In this document: positions 40,977 to 51,938 of the stretch, in pieces
How the letters are laid out: each line of letters starts with the position of its first letter
Position numbering within the stretch: the first letter of the stretch is position 1
Source: Microbacteriaceae bacterium
GTDB taxonomy: Bacteria > Actinomycetota > Actinomycetes > Actinomycetales > Microbacteriaceae
Assembly (NCBI GenBank): GCA_009780695.1
Contig: WQZN01000007.1
Span: forward strand, 57,120-121,119
Direction of reading: 5' to 3'
Length of the DNA stretch: 64,000 bases
Notes under the pieces: generated by a model
What the model was told of the DNA's origin: nothing
Database searches by the model: none
What the model saw: the letters and a program-made list of their open reading frames with translations, nothing else
Program-made: the position numbers and the translations under genes

Positions 40977-41960
40977 TTATGAGCCGGAGCTTGTGGCTTT
41001 GGCTTCGCCCGAGACATCCCCGGCAACGGACAGTTCGCCGTCGTTCTTCTCAGCGGGTTCGGACTTCTTCGAGTCTACGACATCGCCGGCAGGGCTCCAT
41101 TCGTAGCCCCGGCGGTACACGCTGGGCTCGGCGCCGTGGTGACGGCGGCTCTGCACGATGATGATCACGATGCCCAGGGCGACCGCGCCGAAGGCGGCCC
41201 ACACGTTGCTCGGGATGCCGAGGAAGCCGAACTCGCTCGGGTCGATGCGGATCGACTCGAGGTAGCTGCGGCCCGCGCCGTACCAGACGAGGTACATGCC
41301 GAAGAAGATGCCCCAGCGCGGCTTGTACTTCCGCTCGATGAGCAGCAGCACGAGGATGCCGAGGCAGTTCCAGACGATCTCGTACAGGAACAGCGGGTGG
41401 AAGAGGGTGCCGGCGGGCAGTCCGGCCGGGAAGGCCTTGTTGCTCGTCGAGATCTGCAGGCCCCAGGGCAGGGTGGTCGGCAGGCCGAAGAGCTCGTTGT
41501 TGACGTAGTTGCCGAGGCGGCCGACGGACTGGGCGAGCAGGAGGCCGGGCACCAGCGCGTCGGCGAAGGACATGAAGCGCAGCTTGTGCTTCGGCGTGAC
41601 GCACGCGAGCCACAGGCCGATCGCGCCGCCGATCAGCGCGCCGAAGATCGCGTTGCCGCCGTCCCAGATGGCGAAGACGTTCCAGAGGTTGGCGCCCGAG
41701 TAGAAGTAGTCGTGCGGGTGCGTGAACACGTGGTAGAACCGTGCGACGACGATGCCGAGCGGCACCGTCCACAGCACGACGTCCATCGTGACGCCCGGCT
41801 CGCCGCCGCGCTTCGTGAGGCGCACATGGGTCCACCAGGCTGCCGCGACGATGCCCGCGAGGATCAGCAGGGCGTAGAGATGGATCGTCAGCGGGCCGAG
41901 CTTGAACGACTGCCATGCGGGACCGGGGCTCGGGATGCTCGAGACGACTGCTTCCAGCAA
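40977..41960 (-). CDS. lgt: Prolipoprotein diacylglyceryl transferase
   Basis: LGIVVARFYHVFTHPHDYF...GLLLAQSVGRLGNYVNNELFGLPTTLPWGLQIS; FHPLFLYEIVWN; YLVWYGAGRSYLESIRID. Confidence 0.95.
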   Translation of the reverse strand: MLEAVVSSIPSPGPAWQSFKLGPLTIHLYALLILAGIVAAAWWTHVRLTKRGGEPGVTMDVVLWTVPLGIVVARFYHVFTHPHDYFYSGANLWNVFAIWDGGNAIFGALIGGAIGLWLACVTPKHKLRFMSFADALVPGLLLAQSVGRLGNYVNNELFGLPTTLPWGLQISTSNKAFPAGLPAGTLFHPLFLYEIVWNCLGILVLLLIERKYKPRWGIFFGMYLVWYGAGRSYLESIRIDPSEFGFLGIPSNVWAAFGAVALGIVIIIVQSRRHHGAEPSVYRRGYEWSPAGDVVDSKKSEPAEKNDGELSVAGDVSGEAKATSSGS

Positions 41961-42066
41961 GGTGATGGTGCCTTCCGTGGGGTTCCTGCCCGCAACCGCG
42001 GGCCGGAAGAAGTCTAGGGGGCGTGGTTATGTGTTGCGTGTCGCCGGGGCCGCGAGGTCGTGGTCT

Positions 42067-42194
42067 CCGGTCGTCACATCGTCGGTGTTCGCCGTCTCTC
42101 TCGCCGACTTAGCGACGACCGGGCGCCGGCGGAAGCGATGGATCGTCGAAAAGTCGCGCTCACGTCGCACGAAAGCCGACTTTGTGACGACCGG
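42067..42194. repeat. Paired 56-bp inverted-repeat element, locus B (units 42067-42122 and 42139-42194, 16-bp spacer)
   Basis: Same unit length, unit spacing (72 bp) and total length (128 bp) as locus A; CCGGTCGTC...GACGACCGG termini. Confidence 0.85.
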
Positions 42195-42199
42195 ATGCC

Positions 42200-42904
42200 T
42201 CAGGCACTGCGCCGCGCGATGAACGCGGCCAGGGTCGAGGAGAGCACGTAGTCCTCGCCAGAACGCGATTCGGTGACCTGTGCGCTCGAACGGGAATGCT
42301 TCACGACCTCCAGGCCGGAGAACGCGCGGAGCAGCAGTGCATCGGCATCCTCGCTGGTGATGCCGCTCTCGATCAGCGCGGGACGGGCCTTCCCGTCGGC
42401 CGCGAGTTCGCGGCGGTCGGCGATGATGCCGATCGCGACCACGCCGCCGGGCGAGAGCGCCTCGGCCGCACGGCCGAGCAGTCGTTCGATCGACTCGAGG
42501 TCGGGCAGATGCTCAACGGCCGAGAACGCGATCACCAGGTCGACGGGCTCATCGAACGTGAAGTCGACGAGGTCGGCAGCGGCGGTACGCAGTCGGACGG
42601 ATGTCCCGGATGGGAAGCGATCACGCAGCCGCTCCAGCGCCTCGGGCAGCAGGTCGACCGCGACCACGGTCGAACCCGCAGCCACGCGCTCGGCCACCGC
42701 AAAGGTATGACGCCCGACGCCCGCGCCGAGGTCGTAGGCGATGATCGGGCGCGCGGGGTCGACCAACTCGAGCGCTTTGAGGACGAGGCCATGCGGCCTC
42801 GCGAGCCAGGTGCCGACGTCGCCGACATCCGTCATGGCATAGAGCTCACGGTGGTAGCGGATCGTCTCGGCCCGCGCCTCGTCGAACGACGCGTTTTCCG
42901 CCAT
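42200..42904 (-). CDS. Class I SAM-dependent methyltransferase
   Basis: IIAYDLGAGVGRHTFAVAERVAAGSTVVAVDLLPEALERL; VDLVIAFSAVEHLPDL. Confidence 0.8.
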   Translation of the reverse strand: MAENASFDEARAETIRYHRELYAMTDVGDVGTWLARPHGLVLKALELVDPARPIIAYDLGAGVGRHTFAVAERVAAGSTVVAVDLLPEALERLRDRFPSGTSVRLRTAAADLVDFTFDEPVDLVIAFSAVEHLPDLESIERLLGRAAEALSPGGVVAIGIIADRRELAADGKARPALIESGITSEDADALLLRAFSGLEVVKHSRSSAQVTESRSGEDYVLSSTLAAFIARRSA

Positions 42905-42932
42905 GTCTTCTGCTAGACCCGGGTCGCCGGGC

Positions 42933-43727
42933 TCAGCGCGCGGTGCCCGCGGCGAGCGAGGCGGCGGCGGCGCGCACGCCCGTCACTCCCCCGTCGGCGA
43001 GCGACTTCACGAGCATCGAGCCGACGATCGCGCCGTCGGCGTACGACAGCACCTCGCTGACCTGCTCGCCCGTCGAGATGCCGATGCCGACGCACACCGA
43101 GTCGGCTCCGGCCTCGCGCAGCCGGCCCACGAGCACGCGGGCGGCGTCGTCGACGGACGACCGGGCGCTCGTGACGCCCATGGTCGAGACCGCGTAGACG
43201 AAGCCCCGCGAGGTCTCGGTCGCGAGGCGCAGGCGCTCGTCGGTCGAGGTGGGCGCGGCGAGGAAGACGCGGTCGAGGCCGACGCGGTCGCTCGCGGCGA
43301 TCCAGTCGGCGGCGGAGTCGGGGGTGATGTCGGGCGTGATGAGGCCGGCGCCGCCCGCCGCGGCGAGCTCGTCGGCGAAGCGCTCGACCCCGAACTGCGT
43401 GACCGGGTTCCAGTACGTCATGACGAGCGCCGGGGCATCCACCTGCTTCGTGATCTCGCGCACCGCCTCGAAGAGGTGCGGGATCTTGAAGCCGTTCGAG
43501 AGCGCCTGCTGCGCCGCGGCCTGGATGACCGCGCCGTCCATCACGGGGTCGGAGTACGGCAGGCCGAGCTCGAGGACGTCGACGCCGGACTCGACGAGCG
43601 CGACGGCCGCGTCGATCGAGGTCGCGAGGTCGGGGAAGCCGATCGGCAGGTAGCCGACGAGTGCGCCCTTGCGGGTCTCGCGCGCGGCGGCGACGGCCGT
43701 GCGCACGGCCGAGGTGGTCGTCGTCAT
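42933..43727 (-). CDS. trpA: Tryptophan synthase alpha subunit
   Basis: [44 protein letters not shown]; overlaps trpB by 4 bp. Confidence 0.96.
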   Translation of the reverse strand: MTTTTSAVRTAVAAARETRKGALVGYLPIGFPDLATSIDAAVALVESGVDVLELGLPYSDPVMDGAVIQAAAQQALSNGFKIPHLFEAVREITKQVDAPALVMTYWNPVTQFGVERFADELAAAGGAGLITPDITPDSAADWIAASDRVGLDRVFLAAPTSTDERLRLATETSRGFVYAVSTMGVTSARSSVDDAARVLVGRLREAGADSVCVGIGISTGEQVSEVLSYADGAIVGSMLVKSLADGGVTGVRAAAASLAAGTAR

Positions 43728-44938
43728 GACTGTGCGGCTCCTTCGTCGAGCACCCCGAAGTAGGCGCCGGCGGTCGCGACGTCCTTGTCGCCGCGACCCG
43801 AGAGGTTGACCAGGATGGTCGCCTCGGGGCCGAGCTCCTTGCCGAGCTTGATCGCGCCCGCGAGGGCGTGCGACGACTCGATCGCGGGGATGATGCCCTC
43901 GGTGCGGCACAGCAGGCGGAAGGCCTGCATCGCCTCGTCGTCGGTGATGTTGCGGTACTCGGCGCGGCCGATGTCCTTGAGCCAGGCGTGCTCGGGGCCG
44001 ACGCCCGGGTAGTCGAGGCCGGCGGAGATGGAGTGCGACTCGAGCGTCTGGCCGTCCTCGTCCTGCAGGACGTACGTCTTGTTGCCGTGCAGGATGCCGG
44101 GCCGCCCCTCCTCGAGCGTCGCGCCGTGCTTGCCGGACTCGATGCCGTAGCCGCCCGGCTCGAAGCCGAAGAGCTTCACCGAGGGGTCGTCGAGGAACGC
44201 GTGGAAGATTCCGATGGCGTTGGAGCCGCCGCCGACGCACGCCGCGACCGCGTCGGGCAGCTTGCCGGTGAGCTCGAGCACCTGGGCGCGCGCCTCTTCG
44301 CCGATGATCTTGTGGAAGTCGCGCACCATGGTCGGGAACGGGTGCGGGCCCGCGACCGTGCCGAGCAGGTAGTGGGTCGTCTCGACGTTCGCCACCCAGT
44401 CGCGGAAGGCCTCGTTGATGGCGTCCTTCAGGGTGCGCGAGCCGGTCGTGACCGGAATGACCTCGGCGCCGAGCAGGCGCATGCGGGCGACGTTGAGCGC
44501 CTGGCGCTCGGTGTCGACCTCGCCCATGTAGATCGTGCAGTCCATGCCGAACAGGGCCGCGGCGGTCGCGGTGGCGACGCCGTGCTGCCCCGCGCCCGTC
44601 TCGGCGATCAGGCGCGTCTTGCCGAGCGTGCGCTTCACGAGCAGCGCCTGGCCGAGCACGTTGTTGATCTTGTGGCTGCCGGTGTGGTTCAGATCCTCGC
44701 GCTTGAGGATGATGCGGGCACCACCCGCGTGCTCGGCGAACCGCGGCACCTCGGTGATGATCGAGGGGCGACCGGAGTAGGTGCGGTGGAGCTCCGCGAG
44801 CTCGGCCGCGAAGCCCGGGTCCTGCTTGGCGAGCTGCCAGGCATCCGTCAGCTGATCGAGCGCCGCGATGAGCGATTCGGGCATGTAGCGCCCGCCGTAA
44901 TCCCCGAAATCGGGTCCGGCGACGTCGCGCAGGGTCAT
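43724..44938 (-). CDS. trpB: Tryptophan synthase beta subunit
   Basis: [59 protein letters not shown]. Confidence 0.98.
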   Translation of the reverse strand: MTLRDVAGPDFGDYGGRYMPESLIAALDQLTDAWQLAKQDPGFAAELAELHRTYSGRPSIITEVPRFAEHAGGARIILKREDLNHTGSHKINNVLGQALLVKRTLGKTRLIAETGAGQHGVATATAAALFGMDCTIYMGEVDTERQALNVARMRLLGAEVIPVTTGSRTLKDAINEAFRDWVANVETTHYLLGTVAGPHPFPTMVRDFHKIIGEEARAQVLELTGKLPDAVAACVGGGSNAIGIFHAFLDDPSVKLFGFEPGGYGIESGKHGATLEEGRPGILHGNKTYVLQDEDGQTLESHSISAGLDYPGVGPEHAWLKDIGRAEYRNITDDEAMQAFRLLCRTEGIIPAIESSHALAGAIKLGKELGPEATILVNLSGRGDKDVATAGAYFGVLDEGAAQS

Positions 44939-44992
44939 CAGCGACTCCTTTGGTTCGGCAGCGCGAGCGCTGCGGGCCGGCGGGGTGACCGG

Positions 44993-45772
44993 CTAGACGG
45001 AGAGGAACTTCTCGAGGGTGCGGATCGGGTCGCCGTCGGTGACGAGCGCCTCGCCCACGAGCACGACGTCGGCGCCGGCCTCGCGGTAGTGCGCCACGTC
45101 CTTCTTCTTCAGCACGGCGGACTCGGCGACGCGCGTGACACCCGAGGGGATGCGGTCGGCCAGGCGGCCGAACAGGTCGCGGTCGAGCTCGAAGGTGCGC
45201 AGGTCGCGGGCGTTGACGCCGACGAGCTGGGCGCCCACCTCGAGCGCGCGGTCGACCTCTTCGGCCGAGTGCGTCTCGACCAGGGCGGTCATGCCGAGGT
45301 CTTCGATCAGCCGGTGCAGCTCGCCGAGCTTCCTCTGCGAGAGCGCCGCGACGATGAGCAGCACGATGTCGGCGCCCGCGGCGCGCGCCTCGTAGACCTG
45401 GTACTCGGTGGCGATGAAGTCCTTGCGGAGCACCGGGATCTGCACCGACGCGCGCACGGCCTCGAGGTCGGCGAGCGAGCCCTTGAACTTGCGCTGCTCG
45501 GTCAGCACCGAGATCGCGCTCGCGCCGCCGGTCTGATAGGTCAGGGCGAGCTGCGCCGGGTCGGCGATCTCGGAGAGGTCGCCGCGCGAGGGGCTCGCGC
45601 GCTTCACCTCGGCGATGATCTTGACCTGCTCGGCGGGCGCCAGCGCGGCCAGGGCGTCGAGAGCGGGCTTCTGCTTGAGCGCCGCCTTCTGCACGTCGGC
45701 CTTCGAGCGCAGCGCCTTGCGGGCGTCGGCGTCCTCGACGGAGCCGGCGGTGAGGTCAGCGAGGATGGACAC
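44993..45772 (-). CDS. trpC: Indole-3-glycerol phosphate synthase
   Basis: [65 protein letters not shown]. Confidence 0.96.
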   Translation of the reverse strand: MSILADLTAGSVEDADARKALRSKADVQKAALKQKPALDALAALAPAEQVKIIAEVKRASPSRGDLSEIADPAQLALTYQTGGASAISVLTEQRKFKGSLADLEAVRASVQIPVLRKDFIATEYQVYEARAAGADIVLLIVAALSQRKLGELHRLIEDLGMTALVETHSAEEVDRALEVGAQLVGVNARDLRTFELDRDLFGRLADRIPSGVTRVAESAVLKKKDVAHYREAGADVVLVGEALVTDGDPIRTLEKFLSV

Positions 45773-46011
45773 TAGTGGCCCTTGGGCTGGTATTTCTCTC
45801 CGCCCACGCCATAACCCGCCTTCTTCATGACGGCGCCCGCGATGAGGCCGACCACGAGCAGGCCGCCCGAGGCGACCACGAGCCACGGCAGGTTGAACCA
45901 GAAGAAGATCGTGCCGAGCGCGAAGGCGAGGAGCATGATGATCACCGCCGTCCACGCGGCCGGCGAGTGACCTTCGCCGATTTCGTCGTGCATCTCCGTG
46001 GTGCCGCTCAT
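45772..46011 (-). CDS. Small membrane protein (DUF6704-like) between trpC and the Trp-associated membrane protein
   Basis: [68 protein letters not shown]; stop overlaps the trpC GTG start. Confidence 0.8.
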   Translation of the reverse strand: MSGTTEMHDEIGEGHSPAAWTAVIIMLLAFALGTIFFWFNLPWLVVASGGLLVVGLIAGAVMKKAGYGVGGEKYQPKGH

Positions 46012-46042
46012 GTCTCTCCTGGTGTCGGTGGTTGCGAAAAGT

Positions 46043-46753
46043 CTATCGGGCGGCGGGGTCGTCGCCGCGCGTGGGGTCGTCGCCGCGTGTGAGCTCGTCC
46101 CAGTCGTCGACCGCGCTGTCGCCGGGACGCGGGGCGGGGCCGCGCTTCGTCGAGGACGCCTCGGCCGAGGCATCCTCGAACCGCACGGCGCCGCCGCGGG
46201 ACGTGGCGTCATAGCGCCGCGAGCCACCGGGCCACATCCGCCCGGTGATCACGGCCGCGAGCGAGCCGAGCCCGATGAGCACGCCGCCGACCAGCGCGAG
46301 TGCGGGCCATGCGCTCGACGCGACGTGCCCGATGAGTGCGCGCACCGAGGTCTCGCCCGCGATGCCGGTCGCCTTCGAGATCGCGCCGCGCACCCCGGCG
46401 GTGCCCGCGGGGTTGCCCGAGACGGCGATGACGAGGCAGGCGCCGAGCACGACGCCGATGATGCCGACGAGCAGCCGTGCGACACGGCCGGCGATCGCCA
46501 GGGCGAGCGCCAGGGCGAGGCCCGCCAGCGCGAGGGCGGTGAGCGCCGGCGCGGCGGTCGACCCCGTGACGACGACGGGCGCGGCGGTCGCGGCATCGCC
46601 GGTGAGCGTCACCGTGTACCAGTTCTGCGTCGCGCCGGCGAGGCCGAGGCCGGCCCCGACGATCACGGCGACGATCGTCGCGAGCTTCAGGCTGCGGCCG
46701 CTGCGGGCCGCTGCGGTGGTCGCCCCGGGCTCGGGCGTCGTGGCATCCGTCAT
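46043..46753 (-). CDS. Trp biosynthesis-associated membrane protein (TIGR02234-like)
   Basis: Four TM segments, ATQNWYTVTLTG; located directly between trpE and trpC. Confidence 0.85.
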   Translation of the reverse strand: MTDATTPEPGATTAAARSGRSLKLATIVAVIVGAGLGLAGATQNWYTVTLTGDAATAAPVVVTGSTAAPALTALALAGLALALALAIAGRVARLLVGIIGVVLGACLVIAVSGNPAGTAGVRGAISKATGIAGETSVRALIGHVASSAWPALALVGGVLIGLGSLAAVITGRMWPGGSRRYDATSRGGAVRFEDASAEASSTKRGPAPRPGDSAVDDWDELTRGDDPTRGDDPAAR

Positions 46754-48276
46754 CGCGTCACCCGCTGCATCGCGTTCGCGACCGCCACCGCGCGCAGCGG
46801 CGCGGCGGCCTTGTTGCGGCTCTCCTCGAACTCGCTCACCGGGTCGGAGTCGGCGACGAGGCCGCCGCCCGCCTGCACATAGGCGGTGCCCCCGATGAGC
46901 GTCGCGGTGCGGATCGCGATCGCGAGGTCGGCGTCGCCGGAGATGCCGAAGTAGCCGACCACTCCCCCATAGACGCCGCGCTGGGCCGGCTCGAGCTCGT
47001 CGATGATCTCGAGCGCGCGCGGCTTCGGCGCGCCCGAGAGCGTGCCCGCCGGGAAGGTGGCGCGGAAGACATCCACCGCGCTCACGCCCGGTGCGACGTC
47101 GCCCTCGACGGACGAGACGATGTGCATGATGTGGCTGAACCGCTCGACGCGCATGAACTCGGTCACCTCGACCGTGCCCGCGACGCAGACCTTCGCGAGG
47201 TCGTTGCGCGCGAGGTCGACGAGCATGAGGTGCTCGCTGCGCTCCTTCGGGTCGACGATGAGCCCGGCCTCGAGCTCGGCGTCCTCCTCGGGCGTCGCGC
47301 CGCGCGGGCGGCTGCCCGCGATCGGGTGCGAGTACGCCCGCCCGTCGGTGAGCTTGACGACCGCCTCGGGGCTCGAGCCGACGATCGAGTACGGCTCGCC
47401 GTCGGGCCGTTCGAGCTGCAGCAGGTACATGTACGGGCTCGGGTTCATCGTGCGCAGCACGCGGTAGACGTCGACCGGGTCGGCCGTGACGGGCTGCTCG
47501 AAGCGCTGCGAGATGACGACCTGGAAGACGTCGCCGGCGCGGATGTACTCCTTCGACTTCTCGACGGACGCGAGGAAGTCGGCGCGCTCGGTGCGGTGCA
47601 CCGGGCTCGGCACGATCGACAGGTCGGCGACCGCGAGATAGGCGTCGAGCGGCTGGGCGAGCTGCGTCTGGAGGGCGTCGAGCCGGGTCTGCGCGTCGAG
47701 CCACAGGGCATCGGCATCCGTCGTGCCGTCGTTGAGCGCGTTGGCGATGAGCTGCACGGTGCCGAGGCGGTGGTCGATGACGACGAGGTCGGCGACGAAG
47801 CTGAACGCCTGGCCGGGCACGTCGAACTCGGCGGGCGGGCGGTTCGGCAGGCGCTCGAGCTGGCGCACGGCCTCCCAGCCGATGAAGCCGACCAGGCCGC
47901 CGGTCAGCGGCGGCAGGCCCGCGATGCGCGGGGTCTGCCAGCGGGCGTTGAGCGCGTCGAGCACTTCGAGCGGCGGCAGATCGGGGTCGAGGGATGCCCC
48001 GAGCGCCCGTTCCTCGCTGAGCCCGTGGTCGAGCCACAGGGCGGACCCGCCCGTCTGGGTCAGCACCCCGAACGCGTTCACCCCCACGAAGGAGTAGCGC
48101 GACCAGATGCCGCCCTGCTCGGCGGACTCGAGCAGGAAGGTGCCGGGCCGGCCCGCGGCGAGCTTGCGGTAGATGCCGACCGGGGTCTCGCCGTCGGCGA
48201 AGAGCTCACGCACGACGGGGACCACGCGGTGGCCGTCGAGCAGTGCGTCGAAGTCGGCGCGGGTGGTGCTGGTCAT
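46750..48276 (-). CDS. trpE: Anthranilate synthase component I
   Basis: [71 protein letters not shown]. Confidence 0.96.
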   Translation of the reverse strand: MTSTTRADFDALLDGHRVVPVVRELFADGETPVGIYRKLAAGRPGTFLLESAEQGGIWSRYSFVGVNAFGVLTQTGGSALWLDHGLSEERALGASLDPDLPPLEVLDALNARWQTPRIAGLPPLTGGLVGFIGWEAVRQLERLPNRPPAEFDVPGQAFSFVADLVVIDHRLGTVQLIANALNDGTTDADALWLDAQTRLDALQTQLAQPLDAYLAVADLSIVPSPVHRTERADFLASVEKSKEYIRAGDVFQVVISQRFEQPVTADPVDVYRVLRTMNPSPYMYLLQLERPDGEPYSIVGSSPEAVVKLTDGRAYSHPIAGSRPRGATPEEDAELEAGLIVDPKERSEHLMLVDLARNDLAKVCVAGTVEVTEFMRVERFSHIMHIVSSVEGDVAPGVSAVDVFRATFPAGTLSGAPKPRALEIIDELEPAQRGVYGGVVGYFGISGDADLAIAIRTATLIGGTAYVQAGGGLVADSDPVSEFEESRNKAAAPLRAVAVANAMQRVTR

Positions 48277-48647
48277 GCGGTGGGCGCTCCGGGCACGGGG
48301 TCGAGGACATCGGCGTCGAAGCACGTGCGGTCGCCGGTGTGGCACGCGGCGCCGATCTGCTCGACCTGCACGAGCAGGGTGTCGCCGTCGCAGTCGAGGG
48401 CGGCCTGGTGCACGTATTGCGCGTGGCCGCTCGTGTCGCCCTTGCGCCAGTACTCCTGGCGCGAGCGCGACCAGAACGTCACGCGGCCCTCGGTGAGGGT
48501 GCGGCGCAGCGCCTCGCGGTCCATCCAGCCGAGCATGAGCACCTCGCGGGTGTCGTGCTGCTGGATGACGGCGGGCAGCAGCCCGTCGGCGTTGAAGGCC
48601 GAGCGCTCGAGGATCGCCTCGACGTCGGGGGTGCGGGTGTCGCTCAT
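48273..48647 (-). CDS. hisI: Phosphoribosyl-AMP cyclohydrolase
   Basis: [66 protein letters not shown]. Confidence 0.96.
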   Translation of the reverse strand: MSDTRTPDVEAILERSAFNADGLLPAVIQQHDTREVLMLGWMDREALRRTLTEGRVTFWSRSRQEYWRKGDTSGHAQYVHQAALDCDGDTLLVQVEQIGAACHTGDRTCFDADVLDPVPGAPTA

Positions 48648-49408
48648 GAGCGCACGTCCAATCCGGCGGCGGTCAGAGCGCCCTTGACCTCGCCGATGGT
48701 CAGCTCGCCGTAGTGGAACACGGAGGCGGCGAGCACGGCATCCGCCCCGGCCTCGATCGCCGGTGCGAAGTCGGCGAGCTTGCCCGCCCCGCCGCTCGCG
48801 ATCACGGGCACGCTCGACAGCTCGCGCATGAGGCGCGTGAGCTCGAGGTCGTAGCCGGCCTTGGTGCCGTCGGCGTCGATCGAGTTGACGAGCAGCTCGC
48901 CCGCGCCGAGCTCGATCGCCTGCTTCGCCCACGCGAGGGCGTCGAGGTCGGTCTCGGTGCGGCCGCCGTGGGTCGTGACGACGAAGCCCGACTCGGTGCG
49001 CGGGCTGCGCTTCACATCGAGCGAGAGCACCAGCACCTGCGCTCCGAAGCGGTCGGCGATCTCGCCGATGAGCGCGGGGCGCGCGATCGCGGCGGAGTTG
49101 ACGCCGACCTTGTCGGCGCCGTGGGCCTGCAGCTTCGCGACGTCCTCGACGGAGCGCACCCCGCCGCCCACGGTGAGCGGCACGAAGACCTGCTCGGCGG
49201 TGCGGCGCACCATGTCATAGGTCGTCGCGCGGCCCTCGACCGTCGCGGTGACGTCGAGGAAGGTGACCTCGTCAGCGCCCTGCTCGTAGTACGTGCGGGC
49301 GAGCTCGACCGGGTCGCCCGCATCCGCGAGGTCCAGGAAGTTGACGCCCTTGACGACGCGCCCGTCGGCCACGTCGAGGCACGGGATGACGCGGACCGTC
49401 ACAGCCAC
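48644..49408 (-). CDS. hisF: Imidazole glycerol phosphate synthase subunit HisF
   Basis: [55 protein letters not shown] start. Confidence 0.96.
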   Translation of the reverse strand: MAVTVRVIPCLDVADGRVVKGVNFLDLADAGDPVELARTYYEQGADEVTFLDVTATVEGRATTYDMVRRTAEQVFVPLTVGGGVRSVEDVAKLQAHGADKVGVNSAAIARPALIGEIADRFGAQVLVLSLDVKRSPRTESGFVVTTHGGRTETDLDALAWAKQAIELGAGELLVNSIDADGTKAGYDLELTRLMRELSSVPVIASGGAGKLADFAPAIEAGADAVLAASVFHYGELTIGEVKGALTAAGLDVRS

Positions 49409-49410
49409 GG

Positions 49411-50250
49411 TCAGAGCCTCGCCGCGTGGATCGGCGTGACGAGGATCGCCCGCGCGCCGAGGGTGTAGAGGCTGTCCATGATGTCGTTGATGCGGTCGCG
49501 CGGGATCATGACGCGCACCGCGACCCATGCCGGGTCGCGCAGCGGCGAGACCGTGGGCGACTCCATGCCGCCGGCGATGGCGGTGGCCTGCTCGAGCAGC
49601 TCGGCCGGCAGGTCGTAGTCCATGAGCACGTACTGGCGGGCGACCATGACGCCCTGCAGACGGCGATAGAGGGTGTCGAAGCCCTCGGCCTCGCTCGGCC
49701 CGGCGATCAGCACGGCCTCGGAGCGCAGCAGTGGCTCGCCGAAGATCTCGAGGCCCTGCTTGCGCAGCGTGCTGCCGGTCTCGACGACATCCGCGATCGC
49801 GTCCGCGACGCCGAGGCGGATCGCCGACTCGACCGCGCCGTCGAGCTTGACGAGCTCGACCTGCACGCCGCGGCCGGCGAGGAAGTCGCCGACGAGGCCG
49901 GTGTAGCTCGTCGCGAGGCGCTTGCCGGCGAGCTCTTCGACCGAGCCGAACTGCCCGGCGGGGCCCGCGAAGCGGAAGGTCGAGACGGCGAAGCCGAGCG
50001 GGGCGACCTCATGGGCGTTCGAGCCCGAGTCGATCAGCAGGTCGCGGCCGGTGATGCCGACGTCGAGCGCGCCCGAGCCGACATAGGTCGCGATGTCGCG
50101 CGGGCGCAGGTAGAAGAACTCGACCCCGTTCTTGGGGTCGGCGACGATGAGCTCCTTGGGGTCGCGGCGGCCGTTGTAGCCGGCTTCCTTGAGGTACTCG
50201 GCCGCGATCTCGGAGAGGGCGCCCTTGTTGGGCACGGCGATGCGGAGCAT
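49411..50250 (-). CDS. hisG: ATP phosphoribosyltransferase
   Basis: [65 protein letters not shown]. Confidence 0.96.
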   Translation of the reverse strand: MLRIAVPNKGALSEIAAEYLKEAGYNGRRDPKELIVADPKNGVEFFYLRPRDIATYVGSGALDVGITGRDLLIDSGSNAHEVAPLGFAVSTFRFAGPAGQFGSVEELAGKRLATSYTGLVGDFLAGRGVQVELVKLDGAVESAIRLGVADAIADVVETGSTLRKQGLEIFGEPLLRSEAVLIAGPSEAEGFDTLYRRLQGVMVARQYVLMDYDLPAELLEQATAIAGGMESPTVSPLRDPAWVAVRVMIPRDRINDIMDSLYTLGARAILVTPIHAARL

Positions 50251-50292
50251 GGGGGTCTCTTTCGGGTCGGTGCGATCAGGGCAGGGACTCGA

Positions 50293-50556
50293 TCAGAGAT
50301 GTCGGTAGACGTCCTCGGGGGTGAGGCCGCGCGCGATCATCATGACCTGCAGGTGGTAGAGCAGCTGCGAGATCTCCTCGGCGGTCTCGGCGTCGCCCTG
50401 GTATTCGGCGGCCATCCACACCTCGGCGGCCTCTTCGACGATCTTCTTGCCGATCTGATGGATGCCCGCGTCGAGTTCCGCGATCGTGCGGGAGCCCTCA
50501 GGGCGGGTCTTGGCCTTCTCGCTGAGCTCGGCGAAAAGGTCGTCGAAGGTCTTCAC
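50293..50556 (-). CDS. hisE: Phosphoribosyl-ATP diphosphatase
   Basis: [57 protein letters not shown]. Confidence 0.95.
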   Translation of the reverse strand: MKTFDDLFAELSEKAKTRPEGSRTIAELDAGIHQIGKKIVEEAAEVWMAAEYQGDAETAEEISQLLYHLQVMMIARGLTPEDVYRHL

Positions 50557-50611
50557 GCCTCCAGGCTACTAGAGGGCGCGCAGGCCCCCTGTACCTGTCG
50601 GCCGTCTCGGA

Positions 50612-51280
50612 CTAGTGACGGTGCAGGTGGGCGGATGCCGCGGCCCGCAGCCCTTCGATCGCCGCGCCGGCGTCGGCGGCGCCGAAGACGCTCGACCCCG
50701 CCACGAACGTGTCGGCACCGGCGCTCGCGGCGACCTCGATCGTCTCGTCGGTGACGCCGCCGTCGACCTGCAGCCACACGTCGAGGCCGAGGCGATCGGC
50801 CGCCTCGCGCAGCCGGGTCAGCTTCGGCATCACGTGCGGCAGGAACTTCTGGCCGCCGAAGCCCGGCTCGACGGTCATCACGAGCACCTGGTCGAACTCG
50901 GGCAGCAGGTCGAGGTAGGCCGCGACGTCGGTCTTCGGGCTGAGTGCGACGCCGGCGCGGGCACCGAGGCCGCGCAGCGTGCGGGCCAGGGTGATCGGGG
51001 CCGTCGCGGCTTCGGCGTGGAAGGTCACCGAGAAGGCGCCGAGCTCGGCGTACTGCGGGGCCCAGCGGTCGGGGTCCTCGATCATGAGGTGCACGTCGAG
51101 CGGCACCGGGCTCGTCGCCTGCACGCGCTCGACCATCTGCGGGCCGAAGGTCAGGTTGGGCACGAAGTGGTTGTCCATGACATCCACGTGCACATAGTCG
51201 GCGCTCGCGATGCGCTCGAGGTCGCGCTGCATGTTGGCGAAGTCGGCGGACAGGATGCTCGGGTTGATGCGCGCGGCCAT
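50612..51280 (-). CDS. rpe: Ribulose-phosphate 3-epimerase
   Basis: [67 protein letters not shown]. Confidence 0.96.
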   Translation of the reverse strand: MAARINPSILSADFANMQRDLERIASADYVHVDVMDNHFVPNLTFGPQMVERVQATSPVPLDVHLMIEDPDRWAPQYAELGAFSVTFHAEAATAPITLARTLRGLGARAGVALSPKTDVAAYLDLLPEFDQVLVMTVEPGFGGQKFLPHVMPKLTRLREAADRLGLDVWLQVDGGVTDETIEVAASAGADTFVAGSSVFGAADAGAAIEGLRAAASAHLHRH

Positions 51281-51342
51281 GGCCTCAGCCTATTGGCGGC
51301 GACTGCGCGGCAGCGGTGCTCGGCCGCGCGAACGGGGAACGC

Positions 51343-51386
51343 GTTCCGCTTTCCGGGAACCGGATCCGGCTCCCGGAAAGCGGAAC
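51343..51386. repeat. 44-bp near-perfect palindrome in the rpe/DUF2087 divergent intergenic region
   Basis: GTTCCGCTTTCCGGGA-A-CCGGATCCGG-C-TCCCGGAAAGCGGAAC: 16-bp perfect arms plus a 10-bp perfect core, one mismatched pair. Confidence 0.95.
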
Positions 51387-51428
51387 CCGCTCCCGCTCGG
51401 CTGCGGGTGGGGGCGCTAGCGTGGCGGC

Positions 51429-51917
51429 ATGGCAGAGCACTGGCGCGCCGTCGTCGCGGCGCTCGCGAACCCCGACATGCGCACGGTCTGGGCGCGGCTC
51501 GTGCTGGGCGCGGACATCGAGGACGCCTTCGCCGGGCTCTCCCCCGCGAGGGCGCGCAAGGTCGCCGCGGGGCTCGCTGCGGCAGGGCTCGTGGACGCGG
51601 CATCCGCGCCCCGCCCCGGTGTCTTCGCCGAGGTGCTCGCCGCCGCGCCCGTGCCGCCGCAGCCGAGCGGCCCCGAGCGCTTCCTGCGCGACGGGCGCAT
51701 CGACCGCTACCCCGCGAGCCAGGCGGAGCGCGGCGAGCTGCTCGCGCTCGTGGCCGGGCGCGCGTTCCGCTCCGGCGAGGTGCTCGACGAGTCGACCGTC
51801 AACGAGCGGCTCGCGGCGTTCCATGAGGATGTCGCGGTGCTGCGGCGCTACCTCGTCGACTTCGGGCTGCTCGTGCGCACGCGCTCGGGCTCGTCGTACG
51901 CCCTCGCGGAGGACTGA
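51429..51917 (+). CDS. DUF2087-domain protein (putative regulator)
   Basis: ERFLRDGRIDRYPASQAERGELLALVAGRAFRSGEVLDESTVNERLAAFHEDVAVLRRYLVDFGLLVRTRSGSSYAL is the DUF2087 pattern. Confidence 0.8.
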   Translation: MAEHWRAVVAALANPDMRTVWARLVLGADIEDAFAGLSPARARKVAAGLAAAGLVDAASAPRPGVFAEVLAAAPVPPQPSGPERFLRDGRIDRYPASQAERGELLALVAGRAFRSGEVLDESTVNERLAAFHEDVAVLRRYLVDFGLLVRTRSGSSYALAED

Positions 51918-51938
51918 GCCGGCCTCGCCGGGTCAGCT

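Noticed and set aside
46035-46110. Repeat GGGTCGTCGCCGCG near the 3' end of the Trp-associated membrane gene
   Set aside because: Simply encodes a duplicated TRGDDP peptide in a low-complexity tail; unrelated to the 56-bp element.
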